From an uncultured Woeseia sp. (GTDB lineage: Bacteria; Pseudomonadota; Gammaproteobacteria; Steroidobacterales; Woeseiaceae), in contig CAJWFK010000031.1 in the NCBI GenBank assembly GCA_913031125.1, positions 1 to 32,755 on the forward strand: 32,755 bases of DNA. The letters run 5' to 3'. This document shows positions 1 to 9,082 of the stretch, piece by piece. The notes below the pieces were generated by a model that saw only the letters and a program-made list of their open reading frames with translations, made no database searches and had not been told where the DNA came from. Numbering within the stretch: the first letter of the stretch is position 1; the number at the start of each line of letters is the position of its first letter. Both the position numbers and the translations under genes were made by a program.

Positions 1-90
1 GAAGTTCAAATCTTCTCACCCCGACCAATTTTTCCCTCTAACATTCATATAAAACCAACATAGACGGATTCTAAAGGCAGACTTCATTAC

Positions 91-1836
91 TTGGATATAT
101 ACACAACAACCATTGCAATAAGTATCGTCGTTTACATTCTGGTCGGTAATTATGCAGGGCGTGGCATAAAACGTATCGATGATTACTATGTTGCTGGGCG
201 CCGGGCGCCAACACTGTTCATTGTCGGAACGCTTGTTGCCAGCGTTATGAGCTCAACAATGTTCCTAGGCGAGGCCGGATTTGCTTATGAGGGACAAGGT
301 GGACCCTACGTACTCCTCCCACAATGGGCCACGATCGGTTACGTATTTGGCGCTATATTTTTCGGCAGGTTTCTGCGGCGTAGCCGGGCAACAACAGTTG
401 CTGCCTTTTTCGGAGATCGGTTTGATAGCCCACGCGTCCAAGCAGTTGCCGGTATAACCATCATATTAGCTCTTGGGGGTTATCTGCTTGCAGTAACACA
501 GGGTGCAGCAATTCTGTTATCTCAGCTCACCAATTTAAGTTATGGCCAGAGCTTAATTGTCGCCTGGTTAAGTTATACAACATTTACGATGTATTCGGGC
601 TCGCGCGGCGTCATTCTCACAGACACTATGATGTTTCTATTGTTCACCTTCGCCAGTGCAGGAGCTGCGTTTTATATCTTAGAAAATCTTGGCGGCGTAA
701 CTACCGTTATGGAAAACCTGGCAACGCTGGAGGGAAAAGAAGACTTAATGTCCTGGCATGGTGTTATCGGCCCCGGAACAGAATGGCCCAAGCCAATGGA
801 TTATCTCATATGGACTATTGCCGTCGACGTAAGTTGGGCACTCGTTTACTGCGTTAGCCCGTGGCAATCGAGTCGTCACCTGATGGCAAAAAACGAACAT
901 GTTGTATTGCGATCCGCCATCATTGCTTGTTTATGTGTAGGCCTCCTGCAAGTCATGGTGTACGGGCTTGGTGCAGTAATTAACTTAGGAAAATCGGATA
1001 TCGTGCCGCCAGAGGGAGCAACAATTTGGGCATCCTTAAATATGATGCCTGATATTCTAGGGGCACTTATGCTAGCGGGTATCATGGCCGCGGTACTGTC
1101 ATCAGCATCTACTTTCCTGTCCTTGGTTGGTTTCAGTGCAAGCAATGACATAGGACTATATAAAAATAGAAGTGAGACAAAAACCCTACGGTTTAGTCGT
1201 CTTATGATGCTGGCAATCGGCTCCTGTGCACTATTTGCAGCCTTTATTTTCCCCCCTAACATATTTTGGCTGACCACTTTTATAGCAACAGTTTTTGCTT
1301 CTTCGTGGGGACCAGTGGGGTTGATGAGCATATGGAGCAAAAAAATTACGAAATCAGCTGCTTTCTGGGGAATGCTATCGGGCCTAATTTTTAATATTGT
1401 TCCTAAATTCTTCGAATTCATCGGTCTCGTGGATTTTCCATCCTATCTAAACCCAGTCATTATCGGGACCTTCGTTAGCCTTGTTGTTACGATCCTGGTA
1501 TCTAGAAACACAAAGCTCACCAGTAAAGAGATCCAGAATCTCCAGAAACTTCACGCAACACCTCCTAACGAAGTAGATCACAAGAAAACACGTGTAACCG
1601 TTATCGCACCCACAATACTTATGTTTTACGGCATGATTATGGCGTTCTTAATGGTGAACTACTACCTATTGCCGTTTCAACGTGCTACCGGGAACCTTGC
1701 AGAAAATGGCTCTATAAATTGGTTTACTGGTGAAGCGATATTCGCAATCAGCTGGGCGTTCATTTATACCGCTCTTGGATATTTTGCGATCAAGGTGATT
1801 CGTGGCAATTATTCACCGCTAAGGAAAAAACCATAA
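91..1836 (+). CDS. Sodium/solute symporter (SSS family)
   Basis: Predicted inner-membrane sodium-coupled transporter of the SSS (PutP/SGLT, LeuT-fold) superfamily, 581 residues. The protein is hydrophobic with about 13-14 membrane segments. It carries an SSS-type signature GSRGVILTDTMMF near residues 170-182, and the typical AAVLSSAST...NDIGLY stretch near 333-357, which resembles the second family signature before the conserved DI. The start is TTG, preceded by AAGGCAG about 11 bases upstream; no better ATG fits the first helix. It is the first gene of a same-strand run to 10375 made almost entirely of amine-type flavoenzymes, so an amine or amino-acid-like substrate is a reasonable inference. 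The substrate cannot be read from the sequence. Confidence 0.88.
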   Translation: MDIYTTTIAISIVVYILVGNYAGRGIKRIDDYYVAGRRAPTLFIVGTLVASVMSSTMFLGEAGFAYEGQGGPYVLLPQWATIGYVFGAIFFGRFLRRSRATTVAAFFGDRFDSPRVQAVAGITIILALGGYLLAVTQGAAILLSQLTNLSYGQSLIVAWLSYTTFTMYSGSRGVILTDTMMFLLFTFASAGAAFYILENLGGVTTVMENLATLEGKEDLMSWHGVIGPGTEWPKPMDYLIWTIAVDVSWALVYCVSPWQSSRHLMAKNEHVVLRSAIIACLCVGLLQVMVYGLGAVINLGKSDIVPPEGATIWASLNMMPDILGALMLAGIMAAVLSSASTFLSLVGFSASNDIGLYKNRSETKTLRFSRLMMLAIGSCALFAAFIFPPNIFWLTTFIATVFASSWGPVGLMSIWSKKITKSAAFWGMLSGLIFNIVPKFFEFIGLVDFPSYLNPVIIGTFVSLVVTILVSRNTKLTSKEIQNLQKLHATPPNEVDHKKTRVTVIAPTILMFYGMIMAFLMVNYYLLPFQRATGNLAENGSINWFTGEAIFAISWAFIYTALGYFAIKVIRGNYSPLRKKP

Positions 1837-1951
1837 ATTACCGTTCATGAACTCTAAGATTCTGCGTCTAAATCGTGTAGGGTAAGCTTTAACCAAAAGA
1901 CCTGACCATAAAGCTAATCATAACCACAGGCTATCATTGGAATTTATAGGT

Positions 1952-3841
1952 ATGAAAAATAAATCTCGAAGTGATCGCGTCCTTGGAATGGATGCAGACA
2001 TCACACGACGCGATTTTCTAAATGGAGTCGGGATAGCTGTTGGTTCAACACTGCTAACCAAAGAAGCATCTGCCATTCCGGGTGCGCAAGACCTGCCGGG
2101 GTACTACCCACCATCACTTCAAGGCATGCGAGGTTCTCATCCGGGCTCCTTCGAAGTAGGTCATATGGCTCGGGATGGAGCACAATGGAATGGCGAAGAT
2201 ACGGGTGAATCATACGATCTCGTGGTAGTGGGTGGAGGTATTAGCGGACTGGCAGCAGCCTACTATTACCGCGAATTGGCGGGAAAAAATGCACGCATAC
2301 TCATTCTCGAGAATCACGACGACTTTGGCGGCCATGCAAAACGTAACGAATTCGTAATCGATAACCAGACGATAATAGGTTACGGCGGAACCATGCTAAT
2401 TGAAGCCCCATCAGGTTACCCTGCCCGGGCGAAAAAACTCATCCGAGAACTTGGTATTGAGACTGACCGTTTCTACAGTTACTTTGACCGCAAACTTTAC
2501 AACTCATTAGGCCTAAATAACGGAACATTCTTCGATAAAGAAACTTTCGGCGCTGATTACCTCGCCGTTGGTAATCTGGGAAAAAAGTCAGTGCTAGAAA
2601 ATTCTCCGTTAACGGGTAAAGCAAAACGAGATTTAATACGACTGTTTGACGATGATGATCATTACTTACAGGATATCCCGCAAAACAAACGCGAAGAATT
2701 ACTGCATAAGATTGACTATTTGACCTACCTGCGCGATTACGCAGATATGGACAAACAATTGCTAGATATGCTTTTACCAATGCCCCGTAACGTCTGGGCG
2801 GTTAACTCAGATGCTTACCCGGCATTTTACGCCTGGTATGGAGGCTACCCTGGATTTGGTGATCTGACTCTGGGTGAAAAGTACGAAGATGAGGAAGAAT
2901 CGGTTAGCGATGAGCCGCAAATATTCCACTTTCCTGATGGTAACGCAGCCATTGCTAGATTATTGGTTCGCAAACTGATTCCGGCTGCCACAACAGGAAA
3001 CAGTATGGAAGACATTGTTACCGCTCGCTTCGACTACAGCAAACTGGATGACCCCCGTTCACTGACCCGACTGCGGCTTAATAGCACTGTAGTCCGGGCC
3101 CAGCATTTGGATGGTGATTTAAAAAATCCCGTGAAAATCACTTATATACGGGAGGGTAAAGCTCAAGTAGTCGAAGCTGGCAGAGTAATTATGGCGGGTT
3201 ACAACGCACTCGTACCTCATATCTGCCCTGAACTTCCTGCAGCCCAGCAATCCGCGTTAAAAAACTGTATCCGGGCACCACTTGTATATACAAATGTACT
3301 CATCAAAAACTGGACCAGTTTTGTCAATCTTGGAATAGATCATGTGCGTTGCCCAGGATTTTTCCATCACGATGTGCGACTCGATTTTCCGATAAGTATG
3401 GGTAGTTACAAGTTTTCGCAGTCGCCAGATGAGCCAATCGTTTTGCACTTAACAAGAATACCCGGAGAACCAGGTAACCCTAGCGCCCTAGGACAGTTTA
3501 ATGCTGGCAAACGAGACCTGCTTAGCACAAGCTTTGAAACATTCGAACGTAATATTCGTGTTGAATTAAACCGGATACTGGGAGATGGAGGTTTTGATGC
3601 CGCCCGTGATATAGCGGGAATCACTGTTAACCGCTGGCCGCACGGTTACGCATACGCACATGACCCTGCTACCGATCAAATAGCATTCGAGCCCAGTTTG
3701 TGGCCTGAAAGAATGCGTTATTGGGAGCATGGTAGCCGACCATTCGGAAACATTAATATCGCCGGAACAGATGCCGCATCCAACGCGATGACAGAAGCCG
3801 CCATAGAAGAAGCTTACCGTGCGGTCCATGAGCTAAGCTAG
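1952..3841 (+). CDS. Tat-exported SpdH-like FAD oxidoreductase
   Basis: Predicted periplasmic flavoprotein related to the spermidine dehydrogenase (SpdH) group of FAD-dependent amine oxidoreductases, about 629 residues. A twin-arginine motif TRRDFLNG lies at residues 18-25, followed by a hydrophobic stretch ending near ASA. The motif MRGSHPGSFEVGH (about 59-71), seen in SpdH-like proteins, comes next. The dinucleotide-binding motif VVVGGGISGLAAAYYY spans about 91-106, followed by an NHDDFGGHAKRNEF segment. The C-terminal part has NINIAGTDAASNAMTEAAIEEA, matching the closing FAD-binding segment of such enzymes. An in-frame TTG at 1937 with AGG six bases upstream would add five residues, so the start is uncertain. 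The substrate is likely an amine but unproven; electrons would go to the respiratory chain rather than to a visible partner here. Confidence 0.82.
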   Translation: MKNKSRSDRVLGMDADITRRDFLNGVGIAVGSTLLTKEASAIPGAQDLPGYYPPSLQGMRGSHPGSFEVGHMARDGAQWNGEDTGESYDLVVVGGGISGLAAAYYYRELAGKNARILILENHDDFGGHAKRNEFVIDNQTIIGYGGTMLIEAPSGYPARAKKLIRELGIETDRFYSYFDRKLYNSLGLNNGTFFDKETFGADYLAVGNLGKKSVLENSPLTGKAKRDLIRLFDDDDHYLQDIPQNKREELLHKIDYLTYLRDYADMDKQLLDMLLPMPRNVWAVNSDAYPAFYAWYGGYPGFGDLTLGEKYEDEEESVSDEPQIFHFPDGNAAIARLLVRKLIPAATTGNSMEDIVTARFDYSKLDDPRSLTRLRLNSTVVRAQHLDGDLKNPVKITYIREGKAQVVEAGRVIMAGYNALVPHICPELPAAQQSALKNCIRAPLVYTNVLIKNWTSFVNLGIDHVRCPGFFHHDVRLDFPISMGSYKFSQSPDEPIVLHLTRIPGEPGNPSALGQFNAGKRDLLSTSFETFERNIRVELNRILGDGGFDAARDIAGITVNRWPHGYAYAHDPATDQIAFEPSLWPERMRYWEHGSRPFGNINIAGTDAASNAMTEAAIEEAYRAVHELS

Positions 3842-3870
3842 ACAGGTTTTCATGAGCGCAGCGCTAATTC

Positions 3871-5415
3871 ATGCCAACATTTGACGCAATCATTATTGGT
3901 GCAGGCCACAACGGCTTGGTTTGTGCTGCCTACCTAGCTAAGAGTGGCATGAAAACTCTCGTGGTTGAAGGTGCCCAGTATCCCGGTGGTCTGGCGCAGA
4001 CCCGAGAATTTCATCCAGACTTTCATGCCTCTGTGGCGCACACAATAAGCCACTTTTCATCAAAAATTATTCGCGATCTGAGGTTACAAAAACACGGATA
4101 CAAAAAACCCAATGAGTTTTTACCGACAATCGGTATGGGTGAAAATTCGGAGCATGTTTTTATTTCAGATGAAGTAACCGGGTGTATTAGCGATAAGGAT
4201 GCCGATAACTACAAATCATATGAAAAACGCATGCGGCGATTAGCAAAGGCCCTCGCCCCATTTTGGTCCGAAACAATGCCAAGAGTCGGTAACAATAATG
4301 CTAGCGAACTAATCACCTTCGCAAAACTTGGTCTAAAACTTCGTCTGTTAGGTAAAGACGATATGCATGAATTTCTTAGGATAGCCTCGCTACCGATTCG
4401 TGACCTACTGGATGAGCACTTTGAAAGTGAGCTACTTAAAGCTTCTCTCAGCTGGGATAGCCTGATTGGTTCAAAAATAGCCCCTCGATCACCGAATAGT
4501 GCTGTATTGACTCTGCTTTACCGTATGGCAGAACAATCGCGAGGTAGGCATATTATTCCAGCAAGCGGCAGCAAACAGTTAATCGATTCACTATGCAAAG
4601 CGGTCACATCAGCCGGTGCCGAAGTTCGCTGTTCGGCAGAAGTTGACAAAATTCTTGTTAATGGCAACCGCGAGGGACTCCGCACGACGGGAATTCGCCT
4701 GACAAATGGTGAAACCATCTCGGCAGATCACATCATCTCTGCCGTAGACCCAAAGCAAACTTTCCTGCACCTTGTTGGTGTCGATTACCTGGATATTGGC
4801 TTCACTAACCGTATCGGACGGCTCCGAAGCGACGGCTATGTAGCCAAATTGCATTTAGCGCTCGATGGAATGCCGGAATTTACCGGATTGGATAAAGCAG
4901 CCGGTCGTCTGATTATTGCTCCAACCATGGATTCCATTGAATTCGCGTTTGACGAAGCCAAATATGGAAATTACACCGAACATCCGGTCATGGAAATTGT
5001 CATACCAAGCATCTATAACCACTCACTAGCACCTGATGGTAAGCATGTACTCTCAGCACATGTGATGTACATGCCGCACAACTTAAAGGGAGGCTGGACC
5101 ACTGAGGCGCATGCGATTGCAACCCAAAACGCGCTGAAAACGATCACAAAATATGCTCCCAACATTCCTGACAAGATACTAGGGTATGAGTTTCTGAGTC
5201 CCACGGACCTAGAACGTGAGTTTCATGTCACGGGGGGACATTGGCACCATGCAGATATCGCAATGGATCAGATGCTAATGATGCGTCCTACTTACGAAGC
5301 TGCACAGTACCGCACTCCAATTCCTGGACTTTATCTTTGTGGGGCTGGTTGTCATCCGGGTGGGGATATTACCGGACTTGCCGGCCACAACGCTGCTCAA
5401 GAGATCCTGAAATGA
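3871..5415 (+). CDS. PYROXD2/phytoene-dehydrogenase-like FAD oxidoreductase, first of a pair
   Basis: Cytoplasmic FAD/NAD(P)-binding oxidoreductase of the phytoene desaturase-like (CrtI/PYROXD2, COG1233) family, 514 residues, with no signal peptide. The N-terminal Rossmann motif is IIIGAGHNGLVCAAYLAKSG (about 7-26), followed by an acidic residue at the end of strand 2 (VVEG). The C-terminal FAD-binding segment LYLCGAGCHPGGDITGLAG is near 484-502. The gene ends in ATGA, overlapping the start of the next gene, which is a diverged paralogue, so the two are probably translationally coupled and may form a heteromer. No carotenoid genes are present, so carotenoid desaturation is unlikely. Proximity to a GcvT-like protein and amine oxidases favours an amine or amino-acid-like substrate (inference). 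Confidence 0.85.
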   Translation: MPTFDAIIIGAGHNGLVCAAYLAKSGMKTLVVEGAQYPGGLAQTREFHPDFHASVAHTISHFSSKIIRDLRLQKHGYKKPNEFLPTIGMGENSEHVFISDEVTGCISDKDADNYKSYEKRMRRLAKALAPFWSETMPRVGNNNASELITFAKLGLKLRLLGKDDMHEFLRIASLPIRDLLDEHFESELLKASLSWDSLIGSKIAPRSPNSAVLTLLYRMAEQSRGRHIIPASGSKQLIDSLCKAVTSAGAEVRCSAEVDKILVNGNREGLRTTGIRLTNGETISADHIISAVDPKQTFLHLVGVDYLDIGFTNRIGRLRSDGYVAKLHLALDGMPEFTGLDKAAGRLIIAPTMDSIEFAFDEAKYGNYTEHPVMEIVIPSIYNHSLAPDGKHVLSAHVMYMPHNLKGGWTTEAHAIATQNALKTITKYAPNIPDKILGYEFLSPTDLEREFHVTGGHWHHADIAMDQMLMMRPTYEAAQYRTPIPGLYLCGAGCHPGGDITGLAGHNAAQEILK

Positions 5416-7031
5416 GCCAGTACGACGCCATCGTTATAGGTGCCGGTCATAATGGACTGACTAACGCTGCCTACCTCGCCAAAGCAGGACTTAATGTTGT
5501 CGTAATTGAAAAAAACGATTACATCGGTGGAGCTGCCGTAACGAGAGAACTATACGAAGGTTGGAAATATTCTAATTGCAGCTATGTATGCAGCATGATG
5601 CGCCAAGCGCTACATCGAGATTTGAACCTAAGTCGCCATGGGTTAATTCTAGTTCCCTACCTCGGCACCATTAATTTTGGGGATGGCGACGAACGACTTT
5701 TTTCCTACCATGATGAGCAAGCAGCGTATTTAGAGCTTAAGCGACATTCACCCCACGATGCAGATGCCATGAATCGCTTCCAGGCAGATCTAACCCGTTA
5801 CTCTCAATTCATACGAAAAACGCTGTTACGTACACCCCCAGAACCGACTTCCTTTCGTCCCCGTGACATTATGGAGTTTCTATTTTTAGCAAAGCAGCTT
5901 TGGCGCCTTGGCGAACGTGAAATCTATGAATACATACGATTTTTCACCATGAGCGCGGCAGATTTTCTCGATGACTACTTCGAAAATGACCTTATCAAAG
6001 CTGCAATGGCCAGTCCCGGCATCATCGGAACGGCACTAGGGGTCTACTCACCCGGCTCATCATATATTCTCCTACATCACGTTATGGGAGATGTCGATGG
6101 AAATATCGGTGCCTGGGGTCTTGCTCGCGGCGGCATGGGAGCAATCTCAAGTGCACTGGCAAATGCACTGCAAGAATATGGAGGCGAAATCCTAACCAAC
6201 TCAGGTGTGGAAAAGATTATTGTCGATGGCCGCAAAGCTACCGGTGTGGTGCTAGATAATGGTGACCAGATATCTGCCCGTATAGTCGTCTCAAACCTTG
6301 ATGCAAAACGGACTTTCACGCAGATTATTGATAGAGAAGACCTACCTGATTCGATCTATGAAAGAGCAAGCAATTTTAAAATTCGCGGTTCATCCGGCAA
6401 GGTCAATATTGCACTTTCAGGCCTCCCAAAATTTACACATGTTCCGGAAAATCGGTATATAAATCGAGGTGGCCAAGGGTTTACCGGTTCAATGGAGACC
6501 ATGGAGCGTGCCTACGACTGCTGGAAACGCGGTAACTGGTCAGACGATCCGTTCGTCGAATCCGTTATTCCCTCGGCCTGGGATCCGACCGTGGCTCCGC
6601 CCGGTCAACACTGGATGTCTAATTTTGTCCAATATTGCCCGCCAACACTTGCCGACGGCTGCTGGACACCAGAAAAACGGGACGCATTTGGCGAAGCGGT
6701 TATCAAAAAAATAGAGCGCTATAGTCCGGATTTTAGAGATTTAATTTTGCATATGGAAGTACGAACACCGCATGAGATTGAGGAAGAAATCGGTCTGACT
6801 GAGGGCAATATTTTTCAGGGTGAACTCACCATTGACCAGCTCTTTTTTAATCGTCCATTTCCAGGTTACGGACAATACCGGATGCCAGTCGAAAACCTCT
6901 ATATGTGTGGTTCATCTACACACCCGGGGGGAGGTGTTTCAGCGGCTTGCGGTGCAAATGCAGCGCGGGAAATTCTTTTAGACCTAAAATGCCGAAATAC
7001 AGTGCCAAAAGACGATTTTTATGATGAATAA
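5412..7031 (+). CDS. PYROXD2/phytoene-dehydrogenase-like FAD oxidoreductase, second of a pair
   Basis: Paralogue of the preceding flavoprotein, 539 residues. The Rossmann motif IVIGAGHNGLTNAAYLAKAG (about 7-26) is almost the same as in its neighbour, and the closing FAD segment NLYMCGSSTHPGGGVSAACG lies near 500-519. The middle parts differ widely, suggesting old duplication with separate roles. The start is ATG at 5412, overlapping the upstream stop as ATGA; the reading frame stays open further upstream, but that part is antisense-quality sequence inside the preceding gene and does not resemble protein. Two bases separate its stop from the GcvT-like gene, so the three genes form a tight block. 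The substrate is unknown; an oxidative step feeding the folate-linked protein is inferred. Confidence 0.85.
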   Translation: MSQYDAIVIGAGHNGLTNAAYLAKAGLNVVVIEKNDYIGGAAVTRELYEGWKYSNCSYVCSMMRQALHRDLNLSRHGLILVPYLGTINFGDGDERLFSYHDEQAAYLELKRHSPHDADAMNRFQADLTRYSQFIRKTLLRTPPEPTSFRPRDIMEFLFLAKQLWRLGEREIYEYIRFFTMSAADFLDDYFENDLIKAAMASPGIIGTALGVYSPGSSYILLHHVMGDVDGNIGAWGLARGGMGAISSALANALQEYGGEILTNSGVEKIIVDGRKATGVVLDNGDQISARIVVSNLDAKRTFTQIIDREDLPDSIYERASNFKIRGSSGKVNIALSGLPKFTHVPENRYINRGGQGFTGSMETMERAYDCWKRGNWSDDPFVESVIPSAWDPTVAPPGQHWMSNFVQYCPPTLADGCWTPEKRDAFGEAVIKKIERYSPDFRDLILHMEVRTPHEIEEEIGLTEGNIFQGELTIDQLFFNRPFPGYGQYRMPVENLYMCGSSTHPGGGVSAACGANAAREILLDLKCRNTVPKDDFYDE

Positions 7032-7033
7032 CC

Positions 7034-8230
7034 ATGATAACAATTGACCCATACGCGGGTGAGCGCCTAAAACTTTCTCCCTTTTATATTCGGGAGAAGG
7101 AATTGAATATTCGGGATGCGTGGTCAGCCTGGAACGGTTACAAGTTCGCCGACTATTACTACGATGCTGAGTATGAGTATTTCTGCATTCGCAACCAATG
7201 TGGAACTTACGACATCTGCCCAATGCAGAAATATGCGATTCAGGGCCCGGACGCTGCAGCCATGCTGAATCGAATGGTCACCCGAGACGTAGATAAAATC
7301 GGTACAAATCGCGTTGGGTATGCTGTCTGGTGCACGGATGAAGGCCGTATTATCGATGATGGAACAATTTTTAAATTAGCGGATGACCGGTTCATGCTAA
7401 CGTGCGGCAGCCCATGCACGGCGTGGCTGAGAAAAAGTGCTTTTGGTTTTAACAATCTGGATATCACCGACGTTACCGATGAAATTGCTGCACTGTCGCT
7501 GCAAGGACCAACTTCATGTGCAGTCCTAAAAAAGATGGGACTCACGGGCATAGAAACAGCCAAACCTTTCGATGTTATGCACTTCCCTTTCCATGATGAC
7601 ACGCTGATGGTCTCCAGGACTGGTTTTACCGGCGACCTAGGTTATGAACTATGGATTAACTCCGGACGGGCTTTAACAATGTGGGATGAGCTATACGACG
7701 CTGGTGCAGACTATGGTATCCAACCCTATGGAGAAACTGCGACAGACATGGCCAGACTTGAGGCGGGTTTCATCATGCCCTATATGGATTTTAATGAAGC
7801 GCTAAAGACTGTGCATTTCGAACATGACCAAACACCCTTTGAGCTGGGTCTGGGATGGCTAGTAGATTTTGAAAAACCACACTTTAGCGGTCGACGGGCT
7901 TTACTCAAAGAACAACAAACAGGCCCTAAATGGAGGTTAGTTAAACTTGATATCGAGGGAAACTGGCCTGCAATTGAAGCGATCATGTATAACGATGAAG
8001 AATGCAGCGAGGAAATTGGTTACGTCACTTCCGCAATGTGGTCACCCGCAGTAAAATCGAACATCGCACTGGCAATGATTAAGTCAGAGTTCATCGATGG
8101 CGAACTTTGGGCTGAAATCTACCGGGCCAAAGAACTTCGACAATACCGCCGCATGGCGCGATGCTCCAAGAGCACAAAACCATTTTGGACACATACACGA
8201 GCCCGCTCAACACCACCCGCAGACTATTAA
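7034..8230 (+). CDS. GcvT-like aminomethyltransferase family protein
   Basis: Member of the tetrahydrofolate-binding GcvT/DmdA/DMGDH C-domain family, 398 residues, cytoplasmic. Visible family features are a GPDAAAMLNRMVTRDV segment (71-86), the acidic pair in GRIIDDG (104-110) where T-protein has its catalytic aspartate region, and GFTGDLGYELW (197-207) with the folate-contacting glutamate. RLEAGF (241-246) and TPFELGLGWLVDFEK (267-281) follow, the latter typical of the family's C-terminal barrel. GcvT homologues move a methylene or methyl group to tetrahydrofolate. No glycine-cleavage P or H protein is nearby, so this is not likely to be a glycine-cleavage gene. Placement two bases after two flavoproteins resembles a split dimethylglycine or sarcosine dehydrogenase (inference). 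The exact donor is not evident. Confidence 0.83.
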   Translation: MITIDPYAGERLKLSPFYIREKELNIRDAWSAWNGYKFADYYYDAEYEYFCIRNQCGTYDICPMQKYAIQGPDAAAMLNRMVTRDVDKIGTNRVGYAVWCTDEGRIIDDGTIFKLADDRFMLTCGSPCTAWLRKSAFGFNNLDITDVTDEIAALSLQGPTSCAVLKKMGLTGIETAKPFDVMHFPFHDDTLMVSRTGFTGDLGYELWINSGRALTMWDELYDAGADYGIQPYGETATDMARLEAGFIMPYMDFNEALKTVHFEHDQTPFELGLGWLVDFEKPHFSGRRALLKEQQTGPKWRLVKLDIEGNWPAIEAIMYNDEECSEEIGYVTSAMWSPAVKSNIALAMIKSEFIDGELWAEIYRAKELRQYRRMARCSKSTKPFWTHTRARSTPPADY

Positions 8231-8253
8231 TTCGGTAGTGCTCGAAAAAAAGC

Positions 8254-9060
8254 ATGTTAAGCATAAAACAAGAGAGTGCCAGACAGTTTATTAAGTGGTC
8301 GGTTTATACACTGTTAATTATCAACTTCGTATTTTACTTTGCCGAAGACTGGTCCAGGGCTATGCACACGCTGGATGCCGAATCCACTTTTTATGACTGG
8401 ACAAGTGAATTTGCAACCACCATCGATGAATCCGCCTGGTTTCTCCTGTTGTTTCTCCTTGAGCTGGAGACTTATGTACTCAATAAGGAAAAGTGGCGAG
8501 ATTGGCTCAGTACGCTCATGCATTGGATTCGGGCAGCTTGCCTCATCATGATTGCCCACACCCTAGTTGCCGTCGTTGATACCGTTATTGACTATGAAAA
8601 AGTAAACATTGTCGAAAATGTCACTGAACTCTGTGAATTAAGCAACGGCGATGTCTCATACGTCTATAACCTCGAATATACCGAAGTTAATGAAATAACA
8701 TGTAATAACCTATCTGCCGCTGACCAATTTTTCTGGCTCGGTGAAGACCCTTTGGTGAGCGATTTTGAGGGACTACAGTTAGCGCAGAACCTAGCATGGA
8801 CAGATGTTATCGAAGTCATCGTCTGGCTATTAATTCTTCTGGCTATTGAGGCCACCGTCCGTCTTCAGAGTGGCGGCATTACCAATGGAAAGTGGATCTC
8901 CCGACTCGGTACCATTAAAATTTTGAGCTACACGATACTGCTAGGTTTAGGTGCCTACTGGGGTTATCTGTCTCATTGGCTATATACCTGGGATACGATA
9001 CTGTGGATAGGTGGTTTCACCGCGATTGACGCAAATCTCAGTATGGTGAGATCAAAATAG
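8254..9060 (+). CDS. Multi-pass membrane protein of unknown function
   Basis: I do not recognise a characterised family. The 268-residue product has about five or six hydrophobic segments: roughly residues 12-31, 60-78, 90-110, 185-204, 222-244 and possibly 246-262. Between the third and fourth is an acidic, probably exposed loop of about 70 residues (about 112-182) with three cysteines. Two of them, in ELCELSN and ITCNNL, could form a disulfide if the loop is periplasmic. Tryptophans and acidic residues lie within or beside several helices, as in ESAWFLLLFLLELETYV. The gene sits 23 bases after the GcvT-like gene and 22 bases before the PuuB-like gene on the same strand, so it is probably co-transcribed. 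A transport, sensing or electron-transfer helper role is possible, but nothing in the sequence decides it. Confidence 0.7.
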   Translation: MLSIKQESARQFIKWSVYTLLIINFVFYFAEDWSRAMHTLDAESTFYDWTSEFATTIDESAWFLLLFLLELETYVLNKEKWRDWLSTLMHWIRAACLIMIAHTLVAVVDTVIDYEKVNIVENVTELCELSNGDVSYVYNLEYTEVNEITCNNLSAADQFFWLGEDPLVSDFEGLQLAQNLAWTDVIEVIVWLLILLAIEATVRLQSGGITNGKWISRLGTIKILSYTILLGLGAYWGYLSHWLYTWDTILWIGGFTAIDANLSMVRSK

Positions 9061-9082
9061 TCGAAATAATCCCATCAAGAAG

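Noticed and set aside
876-1421. 181-codon open frame on the minus strand inside the first symporter gene
   Set aside because: It is the complement of a clear membrane transporter; the translated protein has no recognisable domain or sensible start context.
1837-1951. Possible terminator or attenuator between the symporter and the SpdH-like gene
   Set aside because: Only a short imperfect palindrome around AAGCTT is present, with no stable stem followed by T residues.
5241-5411. 57-residue N-terminal extension of the second PYROXD2-like protein
   Set aside because: It lies in another frame of the preceding gene, and the family Rossmann motif begins just after the ATG at 5412, which has the ATGA overlap.
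3871-7031. Carotenoid desaturase (CrtI) function for the two phytoene-dehydrogenase-like genes
   Set aside because: No crtB, crtE or other carotenoid genes are nearby, and the setting with GcvT and amine oxidases points elsewhere; the similarity is at family level only.
7034-8230. Glycine-cleavage T protein assignment
   Set aside because: There is no gcvH or gcvP, the C-terminus differs, and the gene is tied to flavoproteins; only the wider family is supported.
8097-8294. Short plus-strand frame over the end of the GcvT-like gene, suggesting a possible frameshift
   Set aside because: The annotated frame continues with a plausible family-like C-terminus (KELRQYRRMA, RARSTPPADY), so no frameshift is needed.
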